Assembly (NCBI GenBank): GCA_032334235.1
Contig: JAVSGI010000005.1
Span: 806,001 to 870,000 of the forward strand
From: Paracoccaceae bacterium Fryx2
GTDB lineage: Bacteria; Pseudomonadota; Alphaproteobacteria; Rhodobacterales; Rhodobacteraceae
Reading direction: 5' to 3'
Length of the DNA: 64,000 nt
The translations under genes were made by a program, and so were the position numbers. This document shows, piece by piece, positions 48,318 through 58,082 of the stretch. The notes beneath the pieces are model-generated. The model was not told where the DNA came from. It was given only the letters and a program-made list of their open reading frames with translations, and ran no database searches. The stretch's first letter is position 1, and each line of letters opens with the position of its first letter.

Positions 48318-49155
48318 GGGCCTGTTGACGTTTGAGGATTCCCAAATCACCCGCTGACTGATTCAAGGTTGCCAACATGGGAGGCAACCTTGATCCGCAC
48401 TACTCTGACTGATGCCCAGTGGGCAACCATCGCTCCGCACTGTCTTGGCCGCGCATGCGACCCCGGCCGCACCGGACCCGACCCTCGTCTTTTCGTTGAG
48501 GCGGTGCTGTGGATTGCCCGCACGGGCAGCCCCTGGCGCGACCTGCCAGAAGACTTCGGCAAGTGGAATTCAGTATTCAAGCGGTTCCGCAGATGGGTGA
48601 AAGCAGACGCTTTCTACTGTATGTTCAGGGCGTTGGCCGAAGATAGCGACTTCGAATACACCATGATTGATGGAACCATTGTCAAAGTCCACCGTCACGG
48701 TCAGGGCGCAAAAGGGGGACTCAAAGTCAAGCCATTGGGCGTTCTCGCGGCGGTATAACTACCAAGATCATGGCGTTGACAGACGCACTCGGAAACCTGA
48801 TCGACTTCCGGTTGCTGCCGGGACAGGCTCACGACCTGCGGGGCACGGCGGCGCTCATCGAAGGGCTATCCTGCGGAAAGCTCCTCGCGGACCGTGCTTT
48901 CGACGCGAACTGGCTGCGCGAGATGCTGGCGGAGGCCAAGATTGAGGCGGTTATCCCGCCCAAATCCAACCGCCGTTTCCCTGCCGAGTTCGATTGCGAC
49001 ACCTATAAATGGCGTCACCTGATCGAGAACTTCTTTGGAAAACTTAAGGAATATAGGGGTATAGCAACAAGATGCTGCAAGACCGACACCAGTTTCAGCG
49101 CATTTATCTCCCTCGCATCAACCGTCATCCGGCTCCGGTGAACGTCAACACGCCC
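48318..49155 (+). mobile_element. IS5-family (IS427-like) insertion sequence, 838 bp
   Basis: Inverted repeats GGGCcTGTTGACGTT and its mate GGGCgTGTTGACGTT at the two ends, with a TA duplication (48316-48317 and 49156-49157). Carries two overlapping-frame ORFs that make one transposase by frameshifting. Size and TA target fit the IS427/IS1031 groups. Insertion is clean. Confidence 0.88.
48390..49141 (+). CDS. IS427-like transposase, two frames joined by -1 frameshift
   Basis: The first frame starts with TTG at 48390 behind GGGAGG (peptide [16 protein letters not shown]) and reaches a stop at 48758; it holds the N-terminal DUF4096-like domain and the first catalytic Asp in [15 protein letters not shown]. 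The second frame, in use from about 48715 (run AAAAGGGGG at 48710-48718 is the likely slip site), contains [31 protein letters not shown] (second Asp) and [20 protein letters not shown] (Glu), ending at 49141. This is the normal layout of IS427-group elements. It appears functional. Confidence 0.85.
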
Positions 49156-49990
49156 TAGTTCGACGCAACTCGGCGGAACGGTCGCAAATGCTGATTCCAC
49201 TGCTCTGACCGGCCTGCTGCGCTACAAGTTCAACGAGAATTTCAGCGTTCACGGTGGCCTGCGCGCCTCGCGCGCGAGCGCCAACATTGACCTGCGCGGG
49301 TTGGCCTATGGACCGTCGAACGGCTATTCCGTCGATCTGGCGAATGATCTCGGCCTCGGCTATGTGCTGGGCGTCGCCTACGAGCGGCCCGAGATCGCCC
49401 TGCGTGTGGCGTTGACCTACAACTCGGTGGTCAAGCACGACTTCGACACGGTTGAAACCCTGAACGGCGCCACCATCGGCACCGAAACGACCAATGTGAA
49501 GACGCCGCAAACAGTGAACCTCGATTTCCAGACCGGGATCGCCAAGGACACGCTGCTTTTCGGTCAGGTCCGCTGGGCGGACTGGAGCAATTTCCGGCTT
49601 GATCCTACGACCTTCGTCGCGCGGTCACCGGACGGCACGGGCTTGATCAGCCTAGAGGACACCGTAACCTACACCCTTGGCGTCGGGCGCAAGTTCAATG
49701 ACACTTGGTCGGGCGCGGCTTCGGTCACCTACGAGAAAGAGCTCAATCCGCTGGTCTCGCCGCTGGCCCCGACCAACGGGCGTCTGGGCATCACGCTGGC
49801 CGCGATCTACACCCGCGACAACATGAAGATCACCACCGGGATCAACTACACCAGTCTGGGCGATGCCAATCCTGAAACCGGCAACAATCCGGATGTGGCC
49901 CGCGCCAACATGACCGGCAACTCGGCGCTCGGCATCGGCGTGAAGGTCGGCTTCACCTTCTGACCGGCCGGTTTCTTCCGGACGGCACTG

Positions 49991-50017
49991 GGCCCCGCAG
50001 CGATGCGGGGCCTTTTC
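49991..50017 (+). terminator. Rho-independent terminator after the porin gene
   Basis: Stem GGCCCCGCA / TGCGGGGCC with loop GCGA, followed by TTTTC, 28 bp after the porin stop. Confidence 0.88.
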
Positions 50018-50074
50018 GCTTGGCGACTTGGGAAGCCGTTCTCTTCGCGCTATGATCGGGGGGAGGAGGCGGCC

Positions 50075-50695
50075 ATGATCACCGATATCGAGGATTACTT
50101 CACCAAGGGCTGCGGCCGCTGCGACCGCTTCGACACGCCGGAGTGCTCGACGCGGCGCTGGGAAGGCGGCCTGCGAGACCTGCGCCGGATCTGCCTTGAT
50201 GCGGGGCTGGTCGAGACGCTGAAATGGGCGCATCCCTGCTACATGCACGCCGGGCGCAACATCGCGATCATCGGGGCCTTGCGCGGCGATTTCCGCCTCG
50301 GGTTCTTCAACGCGGCCTTGCTGAAAGACCCCGAGGGCGTGCTGGAGAAAAGCGGGCCCAACACCAGCCACCCCGACACCCTGCGATTCACCGAAACTGC
50401 GCAGGTGGCGCAGATGGAGCCGGTGATCGTGGCCTGCCTGGCCGAGGCGATGGGCCATGCCGAGGCGGGCGTCAAGCCGCCGAAGGTGGAACGCGACCTC
50501 GACCTGCCCGAGGAACTGGTCGAGGCGCTGGACGCAGACCCCGATCTGGCCGAGGCATTCCACGGCCTGACCCCCGGTCGGCAGCGAAGCTACGTGATAC
50601 ATCTCGGGTCGGCCAAGACCTCTGAAACCCGGGTGGCACGGATCACCCGGTCGCGCGACAGGATCATTGCCGGCAAGGGCGCGAACGAGCGTTAA
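50075..50695 (+). CDS. YdeI/DUF1801-family protein
   Basis: 206 residues from the ATG at 50075 with GGAGGAGGC upstream. It has the DUF1801 pattern: GGLRDLRRICLDAGLVETLK, WAHPCYMHAGRNIAIIGAL, FRLGFFNAALLKDPEGVL, then the C-terminal YdeI tail with LPEELVEALDADPDLAEAF and RQRSYVIHLGSAKTSETRVA, a bacteriocin-protection-type segment. The N-terminal CGRCDRFDTPEC could bind metal. Role uncertain; relatives are linked to stress and antimicrobial-peptide resistance. Monocistronic by context. Confidence 0.82.
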   Translation: MITDIEDYFTKGCGRCDRFDTPECSTRRWEGGLRDLRRICLDAGLVETLKWAHPCYMHAGRNIAIIGALRGDFRLGFFNAALLKDPEGVLEKSGPNTSHPDTLRFTETAQVAQMEPVIVACLAEAMGHAEAGVKPPKVERDLDLPEELVEALDADPDLAEAFHGLTPGRQRSYVIHLGSAKTSETRVARITRSRDRIIAGKGANER

Positions 50696-50759
50696 GCGGG
50701 TCTCGCTATCCGTCATGTTCCGGGTCGCGGTGCCGGTTCGATCCGGCTAAGGCTGCGGC

Positions 50760-51689
50760 ATGATACAGCAAAGAACCATACCGCCACGCGCCTGGGCCGA
50801 GCTTCTGCTGCTGGCATTTATCTGGGGCGGGTCGTTCCTGATGAACCGGCTGGCGCTGGACGGGGTCGGCGTGTTCACCACCGTCGCCGTGCGGGTGGCG
50901 GGGGCCTGCATGATCCTCTGGGCGGTGGTGCTGTGGCGCGGGCTGGCGCTGCCACGCGGCGCGGGCGTCTGGGCGGCGTTTCTGCTGATGGGGGTGTTGA
51001 ACAACGCCATCCCCTTCACGCTGATCACCTGGGGACAACTGACGATTCCCTCGGGGCTTGCCGCCATCCTGAATGCGTCGACGGCGCTGATCGGGGTGCT
51101 GGTGGCCGCCATCGCCTTCCGCGACGAGGCGCTGACCGGGCGCAAGCTGGCGGGCGTGGGTTTCGGCTTTGCCGGGGTGGTGGTGGTGATCGGGTGGGGC
51201 GCGCTGGCGCGGCTGGACCTGACATCACTGGCACAACTGGCGCTGATCGGGGCGTCGCTGTCCTATGCGCTGGCGGGCGTCTGGGCACGCAAGCGGCTGG
51301 GCGGCCTGGCCCCGCAGGTGGCCGCAGCCGGAATGCTGACCGGATCGAGCCTGATCATGTTGCCGACCGCGCTGTGGCTGGAGGGGTGGCCCGCGCTGGA
51401 TCATGGCGCGGCGGTCTGGGGGGCGCTGGGGTATCTTGCGGTGGTGGCCACGGCCTTTGCCTATCTGCTCTATTACCGCGTCCTGGGCATGGCTGGGGCG
51501 GGCAACCTGAGCCTCGTCACGCTGCTGGTGGCCCCGGTGGCAATCGCACTTGGCGCGCTGGTGCTGGGCGAGGCCCTGCCGCTGCGCGCCTACGTCGGCT
51601 TTGCGCTGATCGCCTGCGGCCTTGCGGTGATCGACGGGCGCATCCTGCGGCTGTTCCGCAGACGGGCATGGCGCAAAGATTCCGCGTGA
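50760..51689 (+). CDS. EamA-family (DMT) transporter
   Basis: 309 residues with ten membrane segments. The family markers FIWGGSFLMNRLAL in helix 1, NAIPFTLITWGQLTIPSGLA and, in the second repeat, LLVAPVAIALGALVLGEAL are clear. Unrelated closely to the EamA protein at 46983, so they are probably not tandem duplicates. Substrate unknown. The next gene begins 52 bp further on. Confidence 0.88.
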   Translation: MIQQRTIPPRAWAELLLLAFIWGGSFLMNRLALDGVGVFTTVAVRVAGACMILWAVVLWRGLALPRGAGVWAAFLLMGVLNNAIPFTLITWGQLTIPSGLAAILNASTALIGVLVAAIAFRDEALTGRKLAGVGFGFAGVVVVIGWGALARLDLTSLAQLALIGASLSYALAGVWARKRLGGLAPQVAAAGMLTGSSLIMLPTALWLEGWPALDHGAAVWGALGYLAVVATAFAYLLYYRVLGMAGAGNLSLVTLLVAPVAIALGALVLGEALPLRAYVGFALIACGLAVIDGRILRLFRRRAWRKDSA

Positions 51690-51740
51690 ATTCCCCGCCG
51701 CCCGGCGTTACCACGGCCCGGGCAGCGGGGGTGCGTTCTG

Positions 51741-52625
51741 ATGATCTATCAATCGGCAAGTGACTGGCGGGCGACGACGGCCAAGCGGGTGCTGCTGTTC
51801 GGCATGTCGGGCCTTGGCAAGACCCACCTTGCCAACATGCTGCGCGAGGGGGACGCCTGGTTCCACTACTCGGTCGATTACCGGATCGGCACGCGCTACA
51901 TGGGCGAATACATCGCCGACAACTTCAAGCGCGAGGCGATGCGCCTGCCCTTCCTGCGCGAATTGCTGATGACCGATTCGGTTTACATCACCTCGAACAT
52001 CACCTTCAACAATCTGGCACCGCTTTCGACCTACCTCGGCAAGCCCGGCGATCCGGCGCGCGGCGGGGTGCCGTTCGCCGAATACTGCCTGCGCCAGAGC
52101 CAGCACCGCGAGGCGGAAATCGCGGCCCTCCATGACACCACGCGCTTCATCCACCGCGCACAGGACCTGTATGGTTACCGCAATTTCGTCTGCGACAGCG
52201 GCGGGTCGATCTGCGAGGTGGTGGAACCCGACAACCCCGCCGACCCGGTGCTGCGCGAACTGGCCGACAACCTGCTGCTGGTCTGGCTCAAGGGGTCCGA
52301 CGCGCATCAGGCCGAACTCATCCGCCGCTTCGACCGCGCGCCGAAACCGATGTATTACCAGCCCGCGTTCCTCGCGCGGATCTGGGCCGACTGGCTGACA
52401 CAGCAGGGTCTGGCCGAAGATCAGGTCGACCCCGACGCCTTCCTGCGCTTTGCCTATGCGCAGGTGCTGGAGCACCGCCAGCCGCGCTATGCAGCCATGG
52501 CACGCTGGGGCGTGACCGTGACGCCCGAGGAGGTGGCGGCGGTGCGCGACGTGGCCGGTTTCGAAGACCTGATCGCCCGCGCCATCGACCGGCGCGGGGT
52601 TGAGGACGCGCCCGCCCCCGCATAG
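51741..52625 (+). CDS. P-loop ATPase of unknown role, next to metAA
   Basis: 294 residues. Walker A is GMSGLGKTH (residues about 21-29), with a VLLFGMSG lead typical of small NTPases. FHYSVDYRIGTRYMGEYIAD, NAFCDSGGSICEV-like NFVCDSGGSICEVVEP and the C-terminal EVAAVRDVAGFEDLIARAID are conserved in an alphaproteobacterial family that is often encoded upstream of metA. The 34-bp gap to metAA suggests co-transcription, so a link to methionine metabolism is possible but unproven. Confidence 0.75.
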   Translation: MIYQSASDWRATTAKRVLLFGMSGLGKTHLANMLREGDAWFHYSVDYRIGTRYMGEYIADNFKREAMRLPFLRELLMTDSVYITSNITFNNLAPLSTYLGKPGDPARGGVPFAEYCLRQSQHREAEIAALHDTTRFIHRAQDLYGYRNFVCDSGGSICEVVEPDNPADPVLRELADNLLLVWLKGSDAHQAELIRRFDRAPKPMYYQPAFLARIWADWLTQQGLAEDQVDPDAFLRFAYAQVLEHRQPRYAAMARWGVTVTPEEVAAVRDVAGFEDLIARAIDRRGVEDAPAPA

Positions 52626-52658
52626 ATACCGCCCCCCTGCCAGACCCCGGGAACACAG

Positions 52659-53576
52659 ATGCCGATCACCCTGCCCGCCACCCTGCCCGCCTTCGAAGTC
52701 CTGCGCCGCGAGGGCGTCATGGTCATGTCGCCCGAACGCGCGGCCACGCAGGAAATCCGCCCGCTGCGCATCGCGCTGTTGAATCTGATGCCGAAGAAGA
52801 TCCAGACCGAGAACCAGTTCGCCCGGCTGATCGGCGCCACGCCCTTGCAGATCGACCTGCACCTGATCCGGATGAGCGAGCATCAGACCAAGAACACCGC
52901 CGCCGAGCACATGGAGGCCTTCTATCGCCCCTTTCAGGAGGTCAAGGCCGAGAAGTTCGACGGCCTGATCATCACCGGCGCGCCGATCGAGCATCTGGAT
53001 TTCACGCAGGTCACCTACTGGGACGAGCTCTGCGAGGTGATGGACTGGACGCAAAGCCACGTCCATTCCACCTTCGGCGTCTGCTGGGGCGGCATGGCGA
53101 TGATCAACCATTTCCATTCCGTGCCCAAGCACCTGCTGGCGGCCAAGGCGTTCGGCTGCTTCCGCCACCGCAACGTCGCCCCGACCTCGCCCTACCTGCG
53201 CGGCTTTTCCGACGACTGCGTGATCCCGGTCAGCCGCTGGACCGAGATGCGCCAGCCCGAGATCGACGCCGCCCCCGGCCTGCGCACCCTGCTGGCCTCG
53301 GACGAGGTCGGCCCCTGTCTGGTCGAGGATGCCGGGCACCGCGCGCTCTACATCTTCAACCATTTCGAATACGACAGCGACACGCTGAAACAGGAATATG
53401 ACCGCGACGTGGCCGCAGGCAGGGCAATCAACGTGCCGCTGAACTACTATCCCGATGACAATCCCGCGATGACCCCGCTGAACCGCTGGAGAAGCCACGC
53501 CCACCTGCTATATGGCAATTGGATCAACGAGATATACCAGTCAACCCCGTATGATATCAAAGCCATTGGCAGCTAG
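52659..53576 (+). CDS. metAA: Homoserine O-acetyltransferase, MetA family
   Basis: 305 residues. Catalytic Cys142 in [10 protein letters not shown], His235 and Glu237 in NHFEYDS, Lys47 region in [14 protein letters not shown]. Residue 111 is Glu (GAPIEHLDF); in this family Glu111 is associated with acetyl-CoA use and Gly111 with succinyl-CoA, so O-acetylhomoserine is predicted. It makes the first committed intermediate of methionine synthesis. The last 26 bp overlap the start of the next gene. Confidence 0.93.
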   Translation: MPITLPATLPAFEVLRREGVMVMSPERAATQEIRPLRIALLNLMPKKIQTENQFARLIGATPLQIDLHLIRMSEHQTKNTAAEHMEAFYRPFQEVKAEKFDGLIITGAPIEHLDFTQVTYWDELCEVMDWTQSHVHSTFGVCWGGMAMINHFHSVPKHLLAAKAFGCFRHRNVAPTSPYLRGFSDDCVIPVSRWTEMRQPEIDAAPGLRTLLASDEVGPCLVEDAGHRALYIFNHFEYDSDTLKQEYDRDVAAGRAINVPLNYYPDDNPAMTPLNRWRSHAHLLYGNWINEIYQSTPYDIKAIGS

Positions 53577-54507
53577 CTTCATCATCGCGGCCCTTGCTGC
53601 CAGCGGCTGCGCCGCCGTGGTGGACCGGCGGGCCGACGCGCGCGAGACGGCAGCCGAGGCCCGCTTTCCGCCCGAGGGTCGGCTGATCGCGGTGCCGGGC
53701 GGCAACGTCCATGCCGTTACCCGCGGCGCCGGGCGCGACCTCGTGCTGATCCACGGCGCATCCGGCAATACCCGCGACTTCACCCTGCGGCTGGTCGATC
53801 TGCTTGAAACCGACTTCCGCGTGACGGTATTCGATCGTCCTGGCCTTGGCTGGTCCGACGACCTTGGCACGCCCGGCATCAGCCCACTGGTGCAGGCCGA
53901 TGCGCTGCGCGCCGCGGCGGAAACGCTGGGGTTGCACCGGCCGATCGTGCTTGGCCACAGCTACGGCGGGGCGGTGGCGATGGCCTGGGCGCTGCGCGAC
54001 CCCGAAACGGCTGGCCTTGTCATCGTGTCGGGGGCCACCATGCCCTGGCCCGGCGGGCTGGGGCCGTGGTACGCGATTTCGGCCAGCAGGCTGGGCGGGG
54101 CAACCGTGGTTCCGCTGATCTCGGCCTTCGCGTCAGAAGCGCAGGCCGAAGCGGCGGTGGCATCCGTCTTCGCGCCGCAGATCCCGCCGCCGGGCTATGC
54201 CGAGGGCATCGGCATCGGCCTGACGCTGCGCCGCGACAGCATCCGGGTCAACTCGCGTCAGGTCAGCGGGCTGAAACCCCACCTGGAGCGGATGCTGCCG
54301 AACTATCCGCGCCTGACGCTGCCGGTCGAACTGGTGCATGGCGATGCCGACACGGTGGTGCCGGTGCGGGTCCATGCCGAGCCGCTGTCGCGCCTTCTGC
54401 CCGACGCAACGCTGACCGTGCTGCCCGGCGTCGGCCACATGCCGCACCACACCAACCCCGAGGTCGTGGTCGCCGCCATCCGCCGTGCCGCCGCAAGGTC
54501 GCGCTGA
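53551..54507 (+). CDS. Alpha/beta hydrolase lipoprotein
   Basis: 318 residues from the ATG at 53551, inside the end of metAA. A lipoprotein signal ([13 protein letters not shown], Cys20) predicts membrane anchoring. Hydrolase fold: [14 protein letters not shown], nucleophile elbow GHSYGG, acid in HGDADTVV, histidine in GVGHMPHH, so the triad is complete. The substrate is unknown. The overlap with metAA implies shared translation, but a functional connection is not apparent. Confidence 0.85.
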   Translation: MISKPLAASFIIAALAASGCAAVVDRRADARETAAEARFPPEGRLIAVPGGNVHAVTRGAGRDLVLIHGASGNTRDFTLRLVDLLETDFRVTVFDRPGLGWSDDLGTPGISPLVQADALRAAAETLGLHRPIVLGHSYGGAVAMAWALRDPETAGLVIVSGATMPWPGGLGPWYAISASRLGGATVVPLISAFASEAQAEAAVASVFAPQIPPPGYAEGIGIGLTLRRDSIRVNSRQVSGLKPHLERMLPNYPRLTLPVELVHGDADTVVPVRVHAEPLSRLLPDATLTVLPGVGHMPHHTNPEVVVAAIRRAAARSR

Positions 54508-54569
54508 GCCGCCGATTGCACTGGCCCCCGGCTTGGCCCTAAGGTGATCCGCACAGCAAGGAGACCGCG

Positions 54570-55439
54570 ATGCCCCTGCCCTTCGACGGCGCGATCAGCC
54601 ACTACTTCAAGGAAGGCGCCCCCAATGCCATCCGCAAGGCCATCGAGGATGCAGACCACAACGACCTCTACGACCCCGCCTTCCCCTACCGCGAGGAAAT
54701 GAGGCGCAAGGATTATGACGCGCAGATGGAGGGTCTGCAGCGCCAGCTTGTGCGGCTGCAGGCCGATGTCAAGGCAACCGGCAAGCGGGTGGTTGTGGTG
54801 TTCGAGGGGCGCGATGCGGCGGGCAAGGGCGGCACCATCGCGGTGATGCGCGAAAACCTGAACCCGCGCATCGCCAACGTGGTGGCGCTGGCCAAACCTT
54901 CTGACCGCGAGGCGACGCAATGGTATTTCCAGCGTTACGTCGACTGGCTGCCCGCCGCCGGCGAAATGGCTCTGTTCGACCGCAGCTGGTACAATCGCGG
55001 CGTGGTCGAACACGTCTTCGGCTTCTGCACCCCAGACCAGCGCGAGCATTTCTTCCGCCAGTTGCCCGCCTTCGAGCGGATGCTGGTCGATGAAGGCATC
55101 GTGTTCGTGAAGCTCTGGCTGAATGTCGGGCGGGCGGCGCAACTGCAGAGGTTTCTCGATCGCGAGCAGGACCCGCTGAAGCAATGGAAACTGAGCCCGG
55201 TCGACATCGAGGGGCTGGCGAAATGGGACGCGTACACCGCCGCCATCGACGAAACCCTGCGGCGCAGCCACACCGAAGACGCGCCCTGGACGCTGATCCT
55301 TGCCGACGACAAGCGCCGCGCCCGCATCGCCGCAATCCAGACCGTGCTGCGTGCCATGCCGTTCGACGGCCGCGACGACGGCTGCATCGGCGTGCCCGAT
55401 CCAAAGATCTGCGGCGGGCTCGACCTCTGGCATGTCTAA
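54570..55439 (+). CDS. ppk2: Polyphosphate kinase 2
   Basis: 289 residues. PPK2 P-loop [11 protein letters not shown] (80-88), Walker B-like LFDRSWYNR (Asp137), lid region [18 protein letters not shown] and [14 protein letters not shown]. Single-domain form of about 290 residues, as in class I PPK2 enzymes that transfer phosphate between polyphosphate and nucleotides. Cytoplasmic. Its stop lies inside the next gene (8-bp overlap), so a TetR regulator is co-expressed. Confidence 0.93.
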   Translation: MPLPFDGAISHYFKEGAPNAIRKAIEDADHNDLYDPAFPYREEMRRKDYDAQMEGLQRQLVRLQADVKATGKRVVVVFEGRDAAGKGGTIAVMRENLNPRIANVVALAKPSDREATQWYFQRYVDWLPAAGEMALFDRSWYNRGVVEHVFGFCTPDQREHFFRQLPAFERMLVDEGIVFVKLWLNVGRAAQLQRFLDREQDPLKQWKLSPVDIEGLAKWDAYTAAIDETLRRSHTEDAPWTLILADDKRRARIAAIQTVLRAMPFDGRDDGCIGVPDPKICGGLDLWHV

Positions 55440-56049
55440 GCGCGGCTATCACCACGGCAACCTGCGGCAGGCGCTGGTCGAGGCCGCGCTGCAACTGATC
55501 GAGGAAAAGGGGCCGCAGGGGTTCACCCTGTCCGAGGCTGCGAAGGCCGCCGACGTGACCCCCGCCGCCGTCTACCGCCATTTCGCCGGGCGCGAGGATC
55601 TGATCGCCGAGGCGGCACGTCAAGGCTACGAGATCTTCGCGGCGCTGATGGATTACGCCTACAACAACGGCCAGCCCTCGGCGCTGGCGGCCTTCGAGGC
55701 GACCGGGCGCGCCTACCTCGCCTTCGCGCGCAAATACCCCGGCCATTACATGGCGATGTTCGAAAGCGGCATTTCCCTTCAGGCCAACCCCGAACTGGCG
55801 CTGGTGGCGCAGAAGGCGCGCAATGTGCTGGAATTGGCCGCCGCCCGGCTGTCGGACCACATTCCCCCCGAAAAGCGCCCGCCCGCCGCGATGTTTTCCG
55901 CCCATGTCTGGGCACTGAGCCACGGTGTGGTCGAGTTGTTCGCGCGCGGCAACCCCGGCGCCAAGTCGCCCTTCCCGCCCGAGGATCTGCTGGAGGCGGG
56001 CATCGGCATCTACCTGCGCGGGCTGGGCCTGCTGCCCCCCGACCGCTAG
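55432..56049 (+). CDS. TetR/AcrR-family transcriptional regulator
   Basis: 205 residues from the ATG at 55432. HTH at the N-terminus: [49 protein letters not shown]-terminal ligand domain resembles WHG-type TetR proteins ([20 protein letters not shown]). Being translationally coupled to ppk2, it may respond to phosphate or stress metabolites, but no operator was identified. Confidence 0.9.
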   Translation: MSKRGYHHGNLRQALVEAALQLIEEKGPQGFTLSEAAKAADVTPAAVYRHFAGREDLIAEAARQGYEIFAALMDYAYNNGQPSALAAFEATGRAYLAFARKYPGHYMAMFESGISLQANPELALVAQKARNVLELAAARLSDHIPPEKRPPAAMFSAHVWALSHGVVELFARGNPGAKSPFPPEDLLEAGIGIYLRGLGLLPPDR

Positions 56050-56092
56050 GCCACCCAGCGCCGGTCATGCGGATAGATGCCTTCGGCGAGGA

Positions 56093-56139
56093 TATTTGGG
56101 CCAAGATGAAACGCATCGGGTTTCTTCTTGGCCCAAATA
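56093..56139. terminator. Bidirectional terminator between the TetR and potA-like genes
   Basis: A perfect 14-bp stem, TATTTGGGCCAAGA / TCTTGGCCCAAATA, encloses a 19-base loop. It sits between convergent genes. The left arm matches a motif near 26861-26890. Confidence 0.8.
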
Positions 56140-56172
56140 CCCCCTTTGCCGTCGGTCAGGCCGGGCGCAGGT

Positions 56173-57276
56173 TCAGCGGAAGAGCACCAGCGCGCCGGGG
56201 CTCCACGCCACCCGGGCGCGGGTGCCGATGTCGAGCACCGGGCGGCCGAACACGTTGCGCATCGAAATCCGCATCGGCGTGTCCACCCCGTCAAGGCGCA
56301 CGTCGTAATAGGTCATGTCGCCGAAGTAGACGACTTCCTCGATGCTGGCCATGCTCTCGCGCTCGGCGGTGGGCTGGCCTTCGAACAGGATCGTCAGGGT
56401 TTCGGGGCGGAAGCCGACCGAAACCTCGCCGCCGGTCACCGCACCCGGAGCCTGCGCCGCCTCCAGCGTCGCGCGGCCGAAGCCGCGGACATCGACCTCG
56501 ATGCCGCCCGGCCCTTCCGACAGCACCGTGGCGGGCAGGAAGTTCATCGTGCCGATGAACTCGGCCACCTTGCGCGACTTCGGGCGACGGTAGAGCGTTT
56601 CGGGGTCGTCGAGCTGGGAGATCTCGCCCTCGAACATCACGGCGATGCGGTCAGACATCACCAGCGCCTCTTCCTGGTCATGGGTCACCAGGATGAAGGT
56701 GATGCCGACCTGGCGTTGCAGCTTGATCAACTCGACCTGCATCAGTTCGCGCATCTTCTTGTCGAGCGCCGACAGGGGTTCGTCCAGCAGCAGAACCTTG
56801 GGCTTCAGGATCAGCGCGCGGGCCAGCGCCACCCGCTGCCGCTGACCGCCTGAAAGGGCATGGGCCGCGCGCGCACCGAAACCCTTCAACCCCACCATGT
56901 CGAGCGCCTCGCCGACGCGGCGGCCGAGGTCTTCCTTCGACAGCCGTTCGCGGCGCAGCCCGAAACCCACGTTTTCCTCGACCGTCAGGTGGGGGAAGAT
57001 GGCGTAGCTTTGAAACACCATGTTGGTCGGGCGCTTGTTGGCCGGAATGGTCGCCGCATTCTTGCCGTCGATCAGCACCACGCCGGACGAGATGTCCTCG
57101 AACCCGGCGATGGTGCGCAGCAGGGTGGTCTTGCCGCAGCCCGACGGCCCCAGCAGCGAGAAGAACTCGCCCGCCCGGATCGTCGCGGTGATGCCGCGCA
57201 GGGCGTGGTAGTCGCCGTAATACTTATGCACATCGCGGAATTCGATCATGGTGGGTTTGGCTGCGACGGTGTTCAC
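56173..57276 (-). CDS. potA: Spermidine/putrescine-type ABC transporter ATP-binding protein
   Basis: 367 residues from the GTG at 57276 that overlaps the previous stop. Walker A GPSGCGKTT, Q-loop MVFQSYAIFPHL, signature LSGGQRQRVALA, Walker B LLLDEPLSALD, H-loop VTHDQ, then a TOBE_2 domain (VSVGFRPETLTIL, DTPMRISMRNVFG). It energises the two permeases PotB/PotC encoded upstream. Subfamily similarity to polyamine importers is clear, but substrates of related systems include other amines and thiamine. Confidence 0.9.
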   Translation of the reverse strand: MNTVAAKPTMIEFRDVHKYYGDYHALRGITATIRAGEFFSLLGPSGCGKTTLLRTIAGFEDISSGVVLIDGKNAATIPANKRPTNMVFQSYAIFPHLTVEENVGFGLRRERLSKEDLGRRVGEALDMVGLKGFGARAAHALSGGQRQRVALARALILKPKVLLLDEPLSALDKKMRELMQVELIKLQRQVGITFILVTHDQEEALVMSDRIAVMFEGEISQLDDPETLYRRPKSRKVAEFIGTMNFLPATVLSEGPGGIEVDVRGFGRATLEAAQAPGAVTGGEVSVGFRPETLTILFEGQPTAERESMASIEEVVYFGDMTYYDVRLDGVDTPMRISMRNVFGRPVLDIGTRARVAWSPGALVLFR

Positions 57277-58082
57277 AGGAAGCCTCCGGTATCCTTGCCA
57301 CCGGCCCGGGCGATGCCGCGGCGGCGGAAATATTCTGCGATGGAAAGAAGCACGATCGAGAGGCACACCAGAATGGTGCCCAGCGCCATGATCACGGGCA
57401 CCGCCTGCGGGAAGCGGAACTGCGAGAAGATGTAGACCGGCAGCGTCGCCTCGGTGCCCGCGAGGAAGAAGGCGATGATGAACTCGTCGAGGCTGATCGT
57501 GAAGGAGATCAGCAGCGACGATATGATGCCCGGCATCACCAGCGGCAGGATGATCAGCCGGAAGGTCGAAAGCGGCGTCTCGCCCAGGTCATAGGCCGCC
57601 TCCTCCAGCGACTTGTCGAGGCTCTGGAAAGCCGAGGACAGGATGGCGATGGTGAAGGGCGTGCAGATCAGCACATGGCCGAGGATCACCGTGAAGATCG
57701 ACAGCGGCACGCCGATGCCCAGCAGCACGATCAGCAGCGACACCGCCACGATGATTTCGGGCAGCACCAGCGGCAGCATGATCAGACCCATGATCCAGCC
57801 CTTGCCCGGAAACGGGAACCGGGTCGAGGCGCGGGCGGCAAACACCCCCAGCGTGGTCGCCAGGATCGAGGACGACACCGCGATGATCAGGCTGTTCTTG
57901 ACCGCGCCGTAGAGCGGCGGGCTGTCAAGCATGGCACTGAACCAGCGGGTGCTGAACCCGGTCAGCGGAAAGGCGATCACCGTCGCGTCGTTGAACGCGA
58001 ACAGCGGCAGGATGATGATCGGCGCATAAAGGAAGATCAGATAGCCCAGCGCATAGACCTTGAACCAGCCGGCTTTCATCAT
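57273..58082 (-). CDS. potC: Polyamine-type ABC transporter permease PotC-like
   Basis: 269 residues, six membrane segments, EAA loop LEEAAYDLGETPLSTFRLIILPL. The start ATG overlaps the potB-like stop and its stop overlaps potA. Typical PotC opening (VYALGYLIFLYAPIIILPLF). Confidence 0.9.
   Translation of the reverse strand: MMKAGWFKVYALGYLIFLYAPIIILPLFAFNDATVIAFPLTGFSTRWFSAMLDSPPLYGAVKNSLIIAVSSSILATTLGVFAARASTRFPFPGKGWIMGLIMLPLVLPEIIVAVSLLIVLLGIGVPLSIFTVILGHVLICTPFTIAILSSAFQSLDKSLEEAAYDLGETPLSTFRLIILPLVMPGIISSLLISFTISLDEFIIAFFLAGTEATLPVYIFSQFRFPQAVPVIMALGTILVCLSIVLLSIAEYFRRRGIARAGGKDTGGFL

Larger units (their letters stand above)
48005..49963 (+). pseudogene. FadL/TodX-type outer-membrane transporter, split by an IS5-family element
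   Basis: Exact exons 48005-48317 and 49158-49963 join in frame to 372 residues if one copy of the TA duplication is removed (GADIAYGA continues SSTQLGGTV). The start is ATG 48005 or 48014 (MKTLAG). A signal peptide to about residue 25 (ending ATAATAGG) precedes a beta-barrel: repeats such as FAYKYDINDQVSFAVILDQP and ALTGLLRYKFNENFSVHGGL, ending in GVKVGFTF with the C-terminal Phe required for barrel insertion. Family members import long-chain fatty acids or aromatics. As it stands the gene is interrupted and cannot make the full barrel. Confidence 0.88.

Noticed and set aside
52626-52658. SAM-II riboswitch before metAA
   Set aside because: Only 33 bp separate the genes, and the gap before the ATPase is 51 bp; neither holds the pseudoknot consensus.
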